Source: Tetragenococcus halophilus subsp. halophilus DSM 20339 (lineage in GTDB: Bacteria; Bacillota; Bacilli; Lactobacillales; Enterococcaceae). From it: 64,000 nt of DNA. Positions 35,145 to 43,303 of this stretch are shown here, in pieces. The position numbers were made by a program, and so were the translations under genes. Position 1 is the first letter of the stretch. Every line of letters begins with the position of its first letter. The notes below the pieces were generated by a model. That model saw only the letters and a list, made by a program, of their open reading frames with translations, did no database searches and was not told the DNA's origin. The stretch spans positions 186,001-250,000 of the forward strand of contig NZ_PXYA01000001.1 of the NCBI RefSeq assembly GCF_003841405.1, given 5' to 3'.

Positions 35145-36554
35145 TTATCCTAAATTAATAATCTCATCGCACCAATCAGCTGATAGTTCCACATCATGGG
35201 TAATGATGGCTATAATAGCGTCGGTTTCCTTCAGCGTATTTAATAACTGACCAAAATGTTGCATATTGACATAGTCTAAACCACTAGTAGGTTCATCAAA
35301 AATAATCAATTCTTTTCCCGATAAGATAGCTGATGCTATGGCAACACGTTGTTTTTGTCCCCCTGATAAGCTCATAGGATGACGTTCTTCTAAACCTGAC
35401 AAATTTAGTTTTTCTAATACTGGGTCTTTTTGTTCAGGATATTTTGCGTTGAGTAAAACTTCTTCAGAAACAGATTCGCTAAATAATTGGTAATTTGCAT
35501 CCTGCATCACTAAAAAACCTTTTTTGACTAATTCTTTAGGAGAAATTGATTGGCCATGCCATAAAATTTTTCCTGCTAAGGGTTTTAATAAGCCCGTAAG
35601 CGTGTTTGCTAGTGTTGTTTTTCCTACGCCATTGGGACCTATGATTCCTGTGATTTTGTTTTGACTTAGCCCGACAGTCATATTTGATAAAATCGGAGTT
35701 TTTTTATCATAACCAATGCTTAAATTTTCCGCTTGTAGTAAATAGGCCCCTTGGAAATTTTCAGTTTTTTGTTCTTTTTGCAAAAGTTTTTTGTGTTTTT
35801 TAGACAAATCCATGGCTCGCAGACCTTTTTGTCCTAACTCATGATTCGTCAATTGATTAAATTTATCGCTGTTCCAATCTTGGACTAACTTACCATTTTC
35901 AAATAGTACGTAGCGATCAACTAGTCCCTTGCTCCAAGCTAAACGATGTTCGGTGAGAATAATTGTGACTCCTTGTTCCTTTTTTTGTTTTATCATTTTT
36001 TTGATCTGCTCTACTGCCTTTTGATCCAAATTACTTGTTACTTCATCTAATATCAGAACTTTAGGGCGTAGAGTGTTGGCAGCAGCCATAGCAACTTGTT
36101 GTTTTTGCCCACCAGATAATTTGAAGATATCACGGTTAAGTAAGTTTTTGATATCAAGTTCTTCAGAGACTTCATTGATACGTTTATAAATTTGATTAGG
36201 AGACTCTCCTATATTTTCAGGAGCAAAAGCAAGTTCATAGGTGGTATTTGTAGTAAAATGTTGTGTTTTTGGATTTTGAAAAACACTACCAATTACAGGA
36301 ACATAATCTTCAATGTCTGCTTCTCCCGCAATTAAACCGAGTGTTTCAACATGTCCAGTCAAGTCGCCTTCAATATAGTTAGGGCTAATTCCATTTAATA
36401 AACGACTAAAAGTGGTTTTGCCACTACCGCTTTTTCCGCAAATAAGAATACACTCACCGGAAGATACTTTTAGGTTAATCGATTTTAAAAAAGTATCATC
36501 TGCATGAAGAAAACGAAATGAAGTATTTTCACTATTTATTGCAAATCGTTTCAT
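35145..36554 (-). CDS. ECF transporter duplicated ATPase (EcfA-EcfA fusion)
   Basis: 469 residues with two ABC domains in one chain. Domain 1: Walker A CGKSGSGKTTFSR, signature LSGGQKQQ, Walker B VLILDEVTSNLD. Domain 2 from about residue 270: GPNGVGKTTLAN, LSGGQKQRVAIAS, IIFDEPTSGLD. It powers an energy-coupling-factor importer with the two upstream genes. The start overlaps the permease stop by 4 nt. Confidence 0.92.
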   Translation of the reverse strand: MKRFAINSENTSFRFLHADDTFLKSINLKVSSGECILICGKSGSGKTTFSRLLNGISPNYIEGDLTGHVETLGLIAGEADIEDYVPVIGSVFQNPKTQHFTTNTTYELAFAPENIGESPNQIYKRINEVSEELDIKNLLNRDIFKLSGGQKQQVAMAAANTLRPKVLILDEVTSNLDQKAVEQIKKMIKQKKEQGVTIILTEHRLAWSKGLVDRYVLFENGKLVQDWNSDKFNQLTNHELGQKGLRAMDLSKKHKKLLQKEQKTENFQGAYLLQAENLSIGYDKKTPILSNMTVGLSQNKITGIIGPNGVGKTTLANTLTGLLKPLAGKILWHGQSISPKELVKKGFLVMQDANYQLFSESVSEEVLLNAKYPEQKDPVLEKLNLSGLEERHPMSLSGGQKQRVAIASAILSGKELIIFDEPTSGLDYVNMQHFGQLLNTLKETDAIIAIITHDVELSADWCDEIINLG

Positions 36555-37246
36555 AATAAACCTCCTATATCAATAACAATGGGAATGATAGCAATAACCA
36601 TATAAATCAGGTCAACTTTAGTCATGCGGAGGTTGATAATGGACGTTTGTTTTCCCGGAATACTTAATCCTTTAGTTAAAGCAGAAATAGTCAAATCCTG
36701 TGCCACTTGACTTGCGTTCATCAGCAGTGGAATTAAAATAAACTCAAAGGTTTGTACGGGTTGTTTAATAAAAGCAATAGGACCTTTTTCAATTCCTCGA
36801 AAAGCCATCGCCTTTCTAATCTGATGATAATCTTCTCGTATTGTTGGAAAAAAACGAAAGATAACCGAAAAGGGTACAATAAAAAAATTAGGAAAACGCC
36901 ATTTTTTAAATAAACTGATCCATTCCGCTGAGTGTGTTAATCTTAATGCATAAATGCCTATTATAATTCCGGGGATTAACTCCCGAAATCCATTAGCGAC
37001 CATTGAAAGTGGGTAAAGCAACATTGTATTATCGATATTTGGCAAAATAGTAAAGGCTGTAAACAATTGCAGACTATAAACGATAACAATAATGAAACCC
37101 CATTTAAGTTGCTTACTTATAAAAAAAGGCATAATGAAAATAAAGACCGTGACTATTTCGATAAAAATACTGCTATCTAACAGTAAGACAATTTGGGATA
37201 TTAGCAAAAAATAAAGAATTGTTCGCGGATCAAAATGGAAAACCAT
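36551..37246 (-). CDS. ECF transporter transmembrane subunit EcfT
   Basis: 231 residues, several membrane spans and an interhelical region with FRFFPTIREDYHQIRKAMAFRGIE, the Arg-containing coupling helices that contact the ATPases. It is coupled by overlaps to both neighbours (1 nt with the S component, 4 nt with the ATPase). Confidence 0.9.
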   Translation of the reverse strand: MVFHFDPRTILYFLLISQIVLLLDSSIFIEIVTVFIFIMPFFISKQLKWGFIIVIVYSLQLFTAFTILPNIDNTMLLYPLSMVANGFRELIPGIIIGIYALRLTHSAEWISLFKKWRFPNFFIVPFSVIFRFFPTIREDYHQIRKAMAFRGIEKGPIAFIKQPVQTFEFILIPLLMNASQVAQDLTISALTKGLSIPGKQTSIINLRMTKVDLIYMVIAIIPIVIDIGGLL

Positions 37247-37851
37247 TAGACAATTCCTGCTTTTTTAAAATGTTTTTTCATCATTCGTTGACCAAATAAG
37301 CCACCAACAATAGCCGCAATGATAAGCAAAACAAAAACAACAATCCCCGTGTAATTAGCAATACTTGCAAAGACATTTTCAATATAAGCTGTATCTTTTC
37401 CACGTTCTCTGAGATTAGCTGCATAGCTATCTGGGCTAAATAACAATTGAACGACAGGTCCAGTAGTATTAAAAGAAAATACAATATAACTAATTAGTAG
37501 TCCTATCCTACTTTTGTACTTGAAAATATAGGCGATAATGTCTGCAAGTAGGGCAGAAATAACACTTGGAATTAAGGCAAAAGGAAATAATCCACTCAAA
37601 AAGAAAAATATACCTAAAACACTCCCCATAATCGTAATCGCGCCAAATTTAGGGACCTTTGCGACCATTAACATAAAAATCGTTCCAGCAAGCAAAGCTG
37701 CCATAACAGGAGAATAAGAATAGGAATAACCAGGAATAAGCAGTACCACAATCATTTCAGCGACGCCGACTAATATAAAATATAATGCTGTATAAATTCC
37801 TATAGAAATTAAATCCGATGTACGTATCGTTTTACTGCTACTTTTTTTCAT
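37246..37851 (-). CDS. ECF transporter substrate-binding S component, MptD/Trep_Strep-like
   Basis: 201 residues, about six membrane spans (SIGIYTALYFILVGVAEMIV and others). ATG 37851 is taken because TTGGAGGT is 5 nt upstream; a longer frame from 37878 has no such site. A dedicated S subunit with its own EcfT and ATPase makes this a group I ECF transporter. The ligand is not known for this family branch; a vitamin-like or nucleoside-type compound is possible. Confidence 0.8.
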   Translation of the reverse strand: MKKSSSKTIRTSDLISIGIYTALYFILVGVAEMIVVLLIPGYSYSYSPVMAALLAGTIFMLMVAKVPKFGAITIMGSVLGIFFFLSGLFPFALIPSVISALLADIIAYIFKYKSRIGLLISYIVFSFNTTGPVVQLLFSPDSYAANLRERGKDTAYIENVFASIANYTGIVVFVLLIIAAIVGGLFGQRMMKKHFKKAGIV

Positions 37852-38100
37852 AGTTACCTCCAATAAATTTTTCATCAATTTTCTCAGTTCATTATACGCT
37901 AGTTATAGATTTAATTATAGGAGGTTGGCATTCATTTTACATTTTTTACTTTATTTAGACGGTGAATAAGATTTCGTAGGTTAATCAGTATTTTTAAGAA
38001 TTAATTTAATCATTTATGAAATAATATTTCATCACTACATATTTTATTTGTCTTGAAAAGGCTATTTTAGAAAAAATGTTTCAAAAATGTCTATAAACAA

Positions 38101-38129
38101 TTGAAACTACGCTTTGTAAACGCTATAAT
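38101..38129 (+). promoter_or_regulatory. sigma-A promoter with overlapping cre site
   Basis: TTGAAA (38101-38106), 17 nt, TATAAT (38124-38129). TGTAAACGCTATAA (38115-38128) matches the cre consensus with one mismatch and covers the -10, the placement for CcpA repression. The rest of the 299-bp gap before 38151 is AT-rich with nothing else clear. Confidence 0.65.
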
Positions 38130-38150
38130 AAAGGCGAGAGGAGGGAAAAG

Positions 38151-38456
38151 ATGAAACCTGAAGAACAGCCATTACGAGGACCTAGGCTTTCTGTTAAAAG
38201 TAGTTTTATCGTATTTGCTTTTTTGTTACTTGGCGGAGTTATTTTTCCTTACTTGTTGACAATATTAGGTCTTAGTTTTAAGACAGGCGTTATGCTTACC
38301 TTACCAGTCAGTCTAGCTTTTTCTTTGGTATATAGTCATTATTTTATAGAGACTAAGCAAGGTTTTTGTAAGCGATTTATTTTGTTTTTTGTTGTAACTA
38401 CGGTCATTTTAGAACTGATGTCATATGTCTGGTTAATAGAAGGGTTTATCTTCTAA
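38151..38456 (+). CDS. small membrane protein of unknown function
   Basis: 101 residues with three predicted membrane spans (about 18-40, 45-62 and 75-98). AGGAGGGAAAAG precedes the ATG. It lies 19 nt before a cellobiose-type EIIC gene and shares its promoter and cre site. I do not recognise the family; a link to the PTS permease is inferred only from the operon. Confidence 0.7.
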   Translation: MKPEEQPLRGPRLSVKSSFIVFAFLLLGGVIFPYLLTILGLSFKTGVMLTLPVSLAFSLVYSHYFIETKQGFCKRFILFFVVTTVILELMSYVWLIEGFIF

Positions 38457-38475
38457 AAAAGAAAAGAGGGGAAAT

Positions 38476-39771
38476 ATGTTAGACAAATTCACCCAATGGA
38501 TTGAAAAATATCTGGGAGGACCGATGGCAAATATTGCCAACCAGCGTCACTTAAGAGCTGTCCGTGACGGGATTATTGCCGCATTACCCTTGATTATTGT
38601 TGGATCTTTTTTCATGATTGTCGCTTTTCCGCCACTACCTGAGTCGTGGGGAATTACACAGTTTTTGACCGCAAATGCTGAAACAATTTTGCTTCCTTAT
38701 CGTATGTCTATGTATATTATGGCGCTATATGCGACTTTTGGTATTGGTGCGAGTTTATCCAAGAGTTATGATCTTGACCAAGTTGCGGGTGGAATTTTAG
38801 CAGTTACGGCTTTCTTACTAACTTTGGTTCCTGTTTCTATTCCTGAAGAAGCAACGGAAATAGCTGGTGTTGAAGGTTTTGTGCTTCCTATGGCAAATCT
38901 TGGCGGCGAAGGAATGTTTGTCGGGATTGTGACTTCGATTATTGCTGTAGAAATCTATCGTTTAACGGATAAATCAAATTTTAAAATTACAATGCCTGAT
39001 CAAGTACCTCCCGCAGTTGCTCGTTCTTTTGAAGTATTAACGCCTACGTTAATTGTAATCTTGTTGATTGGTTCAATTACTTATTATATTGGTTTTGATT
39101 GGCATGCTTTTATCGGTAATTTAATTAGTCCATTAATTAGTGCGGCAGATTCATTGCCATCTGTTTTGTTATTAGTCTTACTAACAACTTTCTTTTGGTT
39201 CTTTGGTATTCATGGCTTAGCGGTTATTGGATCAATCGCTCGACCACTGTGGTTACAATTATTGGAAAGTAATTCCAGTGCATTAGCTACTGGAGAGCCT
39301 TTACCTACAATTGGAGCAGAGCCATTTTATCAATGGTTCATCTGGATCGGTGGAGCAGGTGCAACGATCGGATTAGCTATTTTACTAGCTTTTCGTTCAA
39401 AGTCGCAATATGGTTCAAAACTTGGAAAGACGATTCTGGCGCCAGCGATTTTTAACATCAATGAACCTATTATTTTTGGTGTACCTATTGTGTTAAATCC
39501 TATTCTAATGGTGCCATTTATTGGAGCACCTATTGTGTTAGCAACAATTGCTTGGTTTGCGACAAAACTAGGTTTGGTTAATGCCGTGACGGTGACTGCT
39601 CCTTGGACATTACCCGGACCTATCGGCGCTTTCTTGGCAACAAATGGAGATTGGCGAGCTGCTGTTTTAAATGTTGTTTTAATCATTATTGCTATTTTAA
39701 TTTATTATCCTTTCTTTAAAGTTTATGACAAAAACGAACTCGCGAAAGAACAAGGAACGATAGAAAAGTAA
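38476..39771 (+). CDS. PTS lactose/cellobiose-family EIIC
   Basis: 431 residues. The start MLDKFTQWIEKYLGGPMANIANQRHLRAVRDG, the FWFFGIHGLAVIGS motif, and FNINEPIIFGVPIVLNPILM are diagnostic for the CelB/LicC permeases. EIIA and EIIB are not encoded nearby, so the permease must rely on subunits made elsewhere. AAAGAGGGGAA precedes the ATG. Confidence 0.92.
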   Translation: MLDKFTQWIEKYLGGPMANIANQRHLRAVRDGIIAALPLIIVGSFFMIVAFPPLPESWGITQFLTANAETILLPYRMSMYIMALYATFGIGASLSKSYDLDQVAGGILAVTAFLLTLVPVSIPEEATEIAGVEGFVLPMANLGGEGMFVGIVTSIIAVEIYRLTDKSNFKITMPDQVPPAVARSFEVLTPTLIVILLIGSITYYIGFDWHAFIGNLISPLISAADSLPSVLLLVLLTTFFWFFGIHGLAVIGSIARPLWLQLLESNSSALATGEPLPTIGAEPFYQWFIWIGGAGATIGLAILLAFRSKSQYGSKLGKTILAPAIFNINEPIIFGVPIVLNPILMVPFIGAPIVLATIAWFATKLGLVNAVTVTAPWTLPGPIGAFLATNGDWRAAVLNVVLIIIAILIYYPFFKVYDKNELAKEQGTIEK

Positions 39772-39820
39772 TTCAAAAGATGAAAGTTGTTTTGTTTCAT
39801 ACATTTTATCATTATTTGTA

Positions 39821-39858
39821 ATTATTGGAGGCAGATTGAGCAAGTTGCCTCCAATAAT
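39821..39858 (+). terminator. hairpin after the EIIC gene
   Basis: ATTATTGGAGGCA and TGCCTCCAATAAT are perfect 13-bp arms (39821-39833, 39846-39858). The following T tract is weak, so termination is likely but not sure. Confidence 0.55.
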
Positions 39859-39863
39859 TTAAC

Positions 39864-39942
39864 GATTGGTGGCACATCGTCAAATGTCCCGCCGATATTT
39901 CTATGGATTGGGTTCACATCGTCAACTATTTCGCCAATTGCG
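39864..39942 (+). repeat. direct repeat of about 35 bp, two copies 42 bp apart
   Basis: GATTGGTGGCACATCGTCAA (39864) and GATTGGGTTCACATCGTCAA (39906) open two related units, each ending in CGCC(G/A)AT-like sequence that can pair with the unit start. The 313-bp gap 39772-40084 holds this, the hairpin before it and no convincing gene. Confidence 0.6.
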
Positions 39943-40084
39943 CTATTTTTTGAAGTTAACCAACTAATTTTTATTTTCATTTATAAGAAACAATTGACGC
40001 AATTCTTTTTCAAAAAAATTAACTATGTTATAGTTAAGTAGTAATAACGCTTACATATTTTTTAGTTAAGGGAGATTTTTATTT

Positions 40085-41416
40085 ATGGAAATTAAAGAAA
40101 TAGTGCCTGAGGAATTATTAACCTCAAATGCTCATGAACTCGAACCGGGACAAGCGGAATTAATCGGTTATGCTAAGAGTACAGAAGATGTCAGCGATTT
40201 TATGAAAAAAGCAAATGAGGCTGACAAAAAAGTGATTACGATTGGGGCACATACCGGATTAACTGGTGCAACTTATCCTCATGAAGGTGAGTGGTTTTTA
40301 AGTTTAGCTGAGATGACTGATATTATCTCTTTAGATAAAGAAACATTAACTTTAAATGTACAAGCAGGGGTGACTCTGGCGCAAATCCGCCAGTATTTAG
40401 CCGATACGCCTTATTTTTATGCGCCAGATCCAGGTGAAAAATCCGCTACGATTGGTGGTACTGTTGGAACGAACGCAGGAGGAATGCGCGCCATCAAATA
40501 TGGTGTAACACGCGATAATGTACGTGGCTATGATGTGGTGTTGGCTAATGGTGATATTATTCATGCAGGTAGTTTAAATCAAAAAAATAGTTCTGGTTAC
40601 GACTTAAAAGATCTTTTTATTGGCTCAGAGGGGACATTAGGTGTTATTACTGAATTACAATTAAAATTGCGGACTAGACCACGTTATGAACGTTCCATGC
40701 TGGTTGGTTTTGAAAAATTAGATGATCTGGCACCTACAGTCTATGAAATTTTAAATTCGCCTGTAGAGCCCGTAGCATTGGAATTATTAGAGAAAAATTC
40801 GGTGGGTTATGCGGAAGATTATTTACAAGTCAAAATGCCCAAACAAGAAGGAGCGGCTTTTTTACTTTTGACATTAAACTCCAATGACGAAAAAGCTCTA
40901 AACCGTGAATTAGACGAAGTCCGTTCCATTGTTAACTCGGCAGGCGCGTTAAATATCCGGGATATTGATGAAAAAGAAGCAAAATTAGTTTGGAATATTC
41001 GCGATCATATCCTAACCGGAATTTATGCTGCGGCAACTACCAAAATGTACGATCCTGTCGTTCCCACTCGTTACGTTCCTGATTTAATTATTCAATCGAA
41101 AAAATATGCAGATGAGATGGGAATTTCAAGTGCGTTTTTTGGACATGCAGGTGATGGCAACATCCATATCTGCGTTTTACAAGAAGATTATGAAGATGTT
41201 CAGTGGAAAAAGATGTTAGTCGAATATGAACAAAAACTTTATCCATTTATTGCTGAACTGGGCGGTTTGCCTTCTGCTGAGCATGGTATTGGCTTGGAAA
41301 AGAAAGAGTATTTATCCCATTTTTACTCAAAAGAATACATGAATACATTAAAGGCGATTAAAAAAGCACTAGATCCAAAAAATGTATTAAACCCAAATCG
41401 AATCTTTGATTTGTAA
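40085..41416 (+). CDS. FAD-binding oxidase, GlcD/D-lactate dehydrogenase-like
   Basis: 443 residues. FAD-binding type 4 domain: TIGAHTGLTGATYP, PDPGEKSATIGGTVGTNAGG and SSGYDLKDLFIGSEGTLGVIT; C-terminal domain with HAGDGNIHICVL and SAEHGIGLEKKEYL (metal/substrate His). The family oxidises 2-hydroxy acids such as glycolate or D-lactate. GGGAG is 9-10 nt before the ATG. A weak cre-like element (TAATAACGCTTACA, 40042-40055) lies upstream. Confidence 0.9.
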   Translation: MEIKEIVPEELLTSNAHELEPGQAELIGYAKSTEDVSDFMKKANEADKKVITIGAHTGLTGATYPHEGEWFLSLAEMTDIISLDKETLTLNVQAGVTLAQIRQYLADTPYFYAPDPGEKSATIGGTVGTNAGGMRAIKYGVTRDNVRGYDVVLANGDIIHAGSLNQKNSSGYDLKDLFIGSEGTLGVITELQLKLRTRPRYERSMLVGFEKLDDLAPTVYEILNSPVEPVALELLEKNSVGYAEDYLQVKMPKQEGAAFLLLTLNSNDEKALNRELDEVRSIVNSAGALNIRDIDEKEAKLVWNIRDHILTGIYAAATTKMYDPVVPTRYVPDLIIQSKKYADEMGISSAFFGHAGDGNIHICVLQEDYEDVQWKKMLVEYEQKLYPFIAELGGLPSAEHGIGLEKKEYLSHFYSKEYMNTLKAIKKALDPKNVLNPNRIFDL

Positions 41417-41421
41417 AAAGG

Positions 41422-41450
41422 TTGACCTAAGTTCTTTGTTCAGGTATGAT
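41422..41450 (+). promoter_or_regulatory. promoter of the tryptophan leader
   Basis: TTGACC (41422-41427), 17 nt, TATGAT (41445-41450): close to consensus in both hexamers. Transcription would begin near 41457, 30 nt before the leader ATG. Confidence 0.8.
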
Positions 41451-41486
41451 AAGCTCAATTACTAAACAAGAAAGGAAGAAACCATT

Positions 41487-41552
41487 ATGCAATTAACTTA
41501 CGCAAACAATTTAGCACAAGCATGGCAAAACTGGCGTAGTAGGTTGTATTGA
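41487..41552 (+). CDS. tryptophan leader peptide (21 aa)
   Basis: ATG 41487 with AAAGGAAG at 41471-41478 encodes a 21-residue peptide containing QAWQNWRSRLY, with Trp codons at 41523-41525 and 41532-41534, ending at TGA 41550. Two Trp in 21 residues, the near-consensus promoter, and the chain of competing stems immediately downstream mark it as a leader for ribosome-mediated attenuation rather than a functional protein. Confidence 0.75.
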   Translation: MQLTYANNLAQAWQNWRSRLY

Positions 41553-41668
41553 TGGATTCTTTCCATAGATACAACGATTTAGACGAGCAATCTAAAGCTT
41601 TGTATCTATGCCGGTTAAAATCAATCTTATGAACCGCATAGATCAATCATCTATGCGGTTTTTGTTTT
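41543..41668 (+). promoter_or_regulatory. five-segment transcription attenuator (Trp)
   Basis: Segments: A 41543-41549 (GTTGTAT), B 41564-41575, C 41600-41616, D 41632-41643, E 41649-41660. Possible stems: A:B (7 bp plus inner ATGGA/TCCAT), B:C (CATAGATACAA with TTGTATCTATG, 11 bp perfect), C:D (12 bp, one bulge), and D:E (12 bp perfect, 5-nt loop) with a T tract, which is the terminator. A ribosome halted at the first Trp codon leaves A free, so A:B then C:D form and D:E is prevented. A ribosome at the stop codon covers A, so B:C and then D:E form. The logic is inferred; the stems are seen. Confidence 0.75.
41661..41668. repeat. target-site duplication TTTGTTTT, left copy
   Basis: Eight-bp duplication shared with 43196-43203; this copy is also the T tract of the attenuator terminator. 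Confidence 0.9.
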
Positions 41669-41710
41669 GGCTCTTTGTCAAATAGTGTTGTTTAAGCAAA
41701 ACCTTTATAA

Positions 41711-41738
41711 AAAGAAGGACTTCGGTTCTTCTTTTTTT
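41711..41738. terminator. terminator at the left end of the ISL3 element
   Basis: AAAGAAGGAC and GTTCTTCTTT pair with one G-U around a TTCG tetraloop; T tracts exist on both strands. It can stop the transposase message and also any transcript coming from the Trp leader. Confidence 0.75.
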
Positions 41739-41744
41739 GTTATT

Positions 41745-43073
41745 TTATAAGATCTCAAGAAGCCCTTGTTGAATAAGCACTCGCTTACGTAGATGATTAA
41801 AAGAACGAAAGCCAAAGGCAATCCGTTGAATTACTTTAATCAAGTTGTTTTTCCCTTCAAGTTTGCCGTTGGAATACGGTTGAGTAAAAGATAAGGTAAT
41901 TTCTTTACGGTACTTTTGGAGGTGACGTAAGGATTTTTTAAAGGGTTCTTCTAATAAAGGCGACAGTTGATCAATGATAGCGAAAAATGGTTGCGCTTTG
42001 CCGTTTTCAAAAGCGTCAAGCAGATCTTGATAAACATCATAAGAAGCCTTAAGCACGGGATCAATGGTTAATAAGTAATCCACAACTTCCGATTCCGTCA
42101 CATATTTTTGGCGAAAAAGAGGGAACTGTTTCAAATGGTCGTACCCCAAGTTTTTATGCTTTTTTTGGAGCTGTTTCCAGTATTTTTTTAATTTGCGATA
42201 ATCCTTCATTTGTTGGGCGCTCTTTTTGTCCAGCTGGTTCATCGACCGAATCCGCTGCTGGTTAAAAGCTCGAGAAATCTGTTGGATAATGTGGAAATGA
42301 TCCACAAGAATCTTGGCCTTCGGAAATACTTGAGGGATCATTTTTCCATAAGCCGAATTCATATCCATAACCACATGTTGGACTCTTTTCCGCGCTTGTT
42401 GAGTAAATCGTTGAAAGTAAGCAATCAGTTTGAAATTGCGGCGATCGTCCAAGATATCGATAATTTTTCCTGTCTGAGCGTCACTGAAGATAAAACACAT
42501 GGCTCCTTCACAGTCCTTCGTGCCTTTGAATTCATCGATTAGCAAATGTTTCGGTAAATGGTTGGGATTGAATTTAAGTCCTTGATAGAAGGTATCCAAT
42601 ACGCGTTCCACAGTTTTAAATGAGACCCCATAGCGTAAAGCAATATCTTTCATCGATAGTTTTTTCTTCAAGTCTATCGCAATGGCAAACTTCAAGGCTT
42701 GCGAAATATAACAGTCTTTGGCGATATAATAGGTCCTGGCACTAAAAGTATGATGACAGGATTTACAATAAAATCGTTGCTTAAATAAGCGTAAAACGCT
42801 GGGCACTTCCTGATAAGGAATTAATTGAATATCCGAAGCCTTTGGCGAATGTTTAATAAGAAGATTCTCTTCATTTATGAGGCCACAACATTCGCAAGCT
42901 TTCGGGGTGTAGGTAAGGACACCGTAAAAGACATTCGTCATTCGATGATGAATGGGTTCTTTTTGAACTGCTTGAGCGGAAAAAAAGATGTGAGGGTCCT
43001 TAATATTGAGTAAGTTTTTAAGGCCTACATCTAGATTTTGATCTTTAATTTTGATATCTTTGTATTGAAGCAT
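41745..43073 (-). CDS. ISL3-family transposase
   Basis: 442 residues, intact. The N-terminal zinc finger has CECCGLI and FYCKSCHHTF; an HTH (SMKDIALRYGVSFKTVERVL) follows; DDE residues lie in HLLIDEFKGTKD, VVMDMNSAYGKMIP and YSNGKLEGKNNLIKVIQR. AAAAGGAG precedes ATG 43073 on the minus strand. An intact frame and exact target duplication suggest a recent insertion. Confidence 0.94.
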   Translation of the reverse strand: MLQYKDIKIKDQNLDVGLKNLLNIKDPHIFFSAQAVQKEPIHHRMTNVFYGVLTYTPKACECCGLINEENLLIKHSPKASDIQLIPYQEVPSVLRLFKQRFYCKSCHHTFSARTYYIAKDCYISQALKFAIAIDLKKKLSMKDIALRYGVSFKTVERVLDTFYQGLKFNPNHLPKHLLIDEFKGTKDCEGAMCFIFSDAQTGKIIDILDDRRNFKLIAYFQRFTQQARKRVQHVVMDMNSAYGKMIPQVFPKAKILVDHFHIIQQISRAFNQQRIRSMNQLDKKSAQQMKDYRKLKKYWKQLQKKHKNLGYDHLKQFPLFRQKYVTESEVVDYLLTIDPVLKASYDVYQDLLDAFENGKAQPFFAIIDQLSPLLEEPFKKSLRHLQKYRKEITLSFTQPYSNGKLEGKNNLIKVIQRIAFGFRSFNHLRKRVLIQQGLLEIL

Positions 43074-43140
43074 TTGTTTTCTCCTTTTATTTTGGTGTCC
43101 AACTTAATTATAAAGGAAACAAATGCTTTTTTGTTATATA

Positions 43141-43168
43141 AAAAATTAGTGTTATTACTAATTTTTTT
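43141..43168 (+). terminator. hairpin at the right end of the ISL3 element
   Basis: AAAAATTAGT and ACTAATTTTT are perfect arms followed by further T. It may end transcripts heading out of the IS toward trpX. Confidence 0.55.
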
Positions 43169-43195
43169 AGTAACAACACTAAATATTATAGACCC

Positions 43196-43203
43196 TTTGT
43201 TTT
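43196..43203. repeat. target-site duplication TTTGTTTT, right copy
   Basis: Identical to 41661-41668; the length is typical of ISL3-family insertions. Confidence 0.9.
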
Positions 43204-43303
43204 TCAGCAATGATCGCAGGATTGTTGCTTTTTTTATTTGTTAAAACAAAGCAAACAAAGCGATCATATCAGTTTAATTCAATAAAGAAAGTAGGAAGGT
43301 AAA

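Larger units (their letters stand above)
41669..43195 (-). mobile_element. ISL3-family insertion sequence, complete
   Basis: 1,527 bp. The left end starts GGCTCTTTGTCAAATAGTGT; the right end, read inward, is GGGTCTATAATATTTAGTGT. Imperfect inverted repeats and the GG(C/G)TCT start are family features. Eight-bp target repeats flank it. It separates the Trp attenuator from trpX. Confidence 0.92.

Noticed and set aside
38151-38456. Toxin of a type I system (small membrane protein)
   Set aside because: With 101 residues and three spans in a PTS operon it is too long, and no antisense RNA is evident.
39787-40041. Open frame of 84 codons after the CelB-type EIIC
   Set aside because: It runs through a hairpin and two direct repeats, has no ribosome site, and its composition is not protein-like.
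41450-41668. T-box riboswitch before trpX
   Set aside because: No T-box consensus (AGGGTGGNACCGCG); instead there is a leader ORF with Trp codons and alternating stems.
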